Source of the DNA: a virus
Direction: 5' to 3' (one strand)
Virus record (IMG/VR): IMGVR_UViG_3300031977_001186
Coordinates: 1 to 21,955 of that record
DNA: 21,955 nt
The position numbers and the translations under genes were made by a program. This document shows positions 21,367 to 21,955 of the stretch, one piece after another; positions within the stretch are counted from its first letter, which is position 1; the number at the start of each line of letters is the position of its first letter. A model generated the notes under the pieces. That model searched no databases. It was not told where the DNA came from and saw only the letters and a list, made by a program, of their open reading frames with translations.

Positions 21367-21834
21367 CTACATCTCTATAATATCGTCTATGTCCAGCGTT
21401 CGGCCTTCCGGTCGCTCTAGCTTGGATCTACTCGCAGGGGTTAGCCCAAACTCTATGAGCATCATTCTAATACGCCGCCACGCGTCCGCGCTTTGAGCTG
21501 CGGCCGGGTGCGGCTTTAGAACCTTAGCCCCGTTAGCTGCGAAGGTTTCATATATACGGCCCTCCTTCATTAGCTTGAGCTCGGCGCTGTACCATTCCTG
21601 GTACGCCATTGCTAAGAGCTCTAGGCTGGTATCGTCTACCGTGCTTAGTAGCCCCATACTATGGAGGTGCCCTACGCTGCGCTCGTACATCATCTTACCC
21701 TTTGCTTTTAAAAAGCTCGGGGTAGTTTTCTTAGGCGCTGCTTTAGTAACCTTTACGGGGTTCTCCGGCGCCCTATCCTTGCGCGCCGTGCCTCGTTTCT
21801 TCTTCAATTCTTGAGGTACTGGTCTCCTCGGCAT
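21367..21834 (-). CDS. terS: Terminase small subunit, P27 family
   Basis: Product of 155 residues, the usual size for P27-type small terminases. Small terminase binds the packaging site on concatemeric phage DNA and loads it onto the large subunit. The N-terminus is strongly basic (MPRRPVPQELKKKRGTARK), followed by a helical region. The C-terminal third carries the family signature with residues PHPAAAQSADAWRRIRMML and EFGLTPASRSKL, matching the HP-(x)n-FGLTP-SR pattern of P27 proteins. The gene is first in the late operon; its TAG stop lies four bases before the terL ATG, so the two are probably translationally coupled. There is no recognisable Shine-Dalgarno sequence; an inverted repeat sits immediately before the ATG. 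Confidence 0.93.
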   Translation of the reverse strand: MPRRPVPQELKKKRGTARKDRAPENPVKVTKAAPKKTTPSFLKAKGKMMYERSVGHLHSMGLLSTVDDTSLELLAMAYQEWYSAELKLMKEGRIYETFAANGAKVLKPHPAAAQSADAWRRIRMMLIEFGLTPASRSKLERPEGRTLDIDDIIEM

Positions 21835-21955
21835 TTGTTAAATTTTTAACACTTTGTTATATATCGTACTTTTCCAATCGGAATTGGCATCGTAAAAAAG
21901 TGGCTCCGCGCGTCGAGGCGATGAAGCCGCCCAGTCGCTGCGGGCCTGTCCGCGC
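21835..21955 (-). promoter_or_regulatory. Leader of the terminase operon; possible operator and cos region
   Basis: There is no gene in these 121 bases upstream of the small terminase. Two inverted repeats are visible: GTTAAA-AA-TTTAAC (minus strand, 21837-21850), ending two bases before the terS start codon, and CCAAT-TCCG-ATTGG (21874-21887). The outer 50 bases (about 21903-21955) are much more GC-rich than the rest and contain a 7-base direct repeat TCCGCGC (21905-21911 and 21949-21955). In HK97-like cos phages the packaging site normally lies just upstream of terS, so a cos site here is plausible, but I cannot identify a cleavage site. I see no convincing promoter in this stretch. Confidence 0.35.

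Overview
The window is about 22 kb of a tailed-phage (siphovirus, HK97-like) genome or prophage. Every gene I can support lies on the minus strand. The late region therefore reads from right to left: packaging, capsid, connector/neck, tail, host-recognition proteins, lysis. A Bacteroidota host is suggested by three things: no start I checked has a clear AGGAGG-type Shine-Dalgarno sequence, gene leaders are A-rich, and the best promoter boxes follow the Bacteroidota pattern (TTTG, about 19 bases, then TAnnTTTG) rather than TTGACA/TATAAT. No integrase, repressor, replication gene, tRNA or endolysin is present, so lifestyle cannot be read from this window.

Layout in transcription order: small and large terminase (21834-19815); a cassette of six very small genes between terL and the portal gene (19815-18787), five of them under 60 codons; an operator-like promoter region (18768-18726); portal, three-domain head maturation protease and major capsid (18718-15014); a small SH3-like-looking protein, head-tail connector, head closure, HK97-gp10-like protein and DUF3168-type tail completion protein (14996-12983); a second small relative of the SH3-like protein; major tail protein (12808-12401); tail assembly chaperone with a clear -1 programmed frameshift (12379-11721); tape measure (11742-9550); an 808-residue tail-tip protein (9547-7121); a receptor-binding/adhesion block with about five LamG or jelly-roll units (7084-2304); a small unknown protein; then a membrane/lysis block (1911-305) with a four-pass membrane protein, a membrane-anchored coiled coil, a Cys-rich 34-residue peptide, a two-segment holin-like protein and a probable unimolecular spanin.

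Most genes overlap by 1-22 bases (TAATG, TGATG and ATGA junctions), as expected for translationally coupled late operons. Seven genes are short ORFs read directly from the sequence (58, 53, 46, 45, 58, 34 and 56 residues; the 58-residue protein at 12810-12986 makes an eighth).

The most notable points are: (1) the terL-portal cassette, encoding winged-helix-like, membrane, zinc-ribbon and HTH-like miniproteins, preceded by a Bacteroidota-type promoter and followed by a second promoter box between two near-identical 12-bp palindromes; (2) a sharp compositional break: CTAG occurs about 20 times in the 2.4-kb tail-tip gene but once in the 4.8-kb adhesion block, placing a recombination boundary inside the first about 30 codons of the gene at 6329-7084; (3) a textbook A AAA AAG slip site with nested stems in the tail chaperone; and (4) a spanin whose periplasmic part is built on a repeated V-D-T-I motif.
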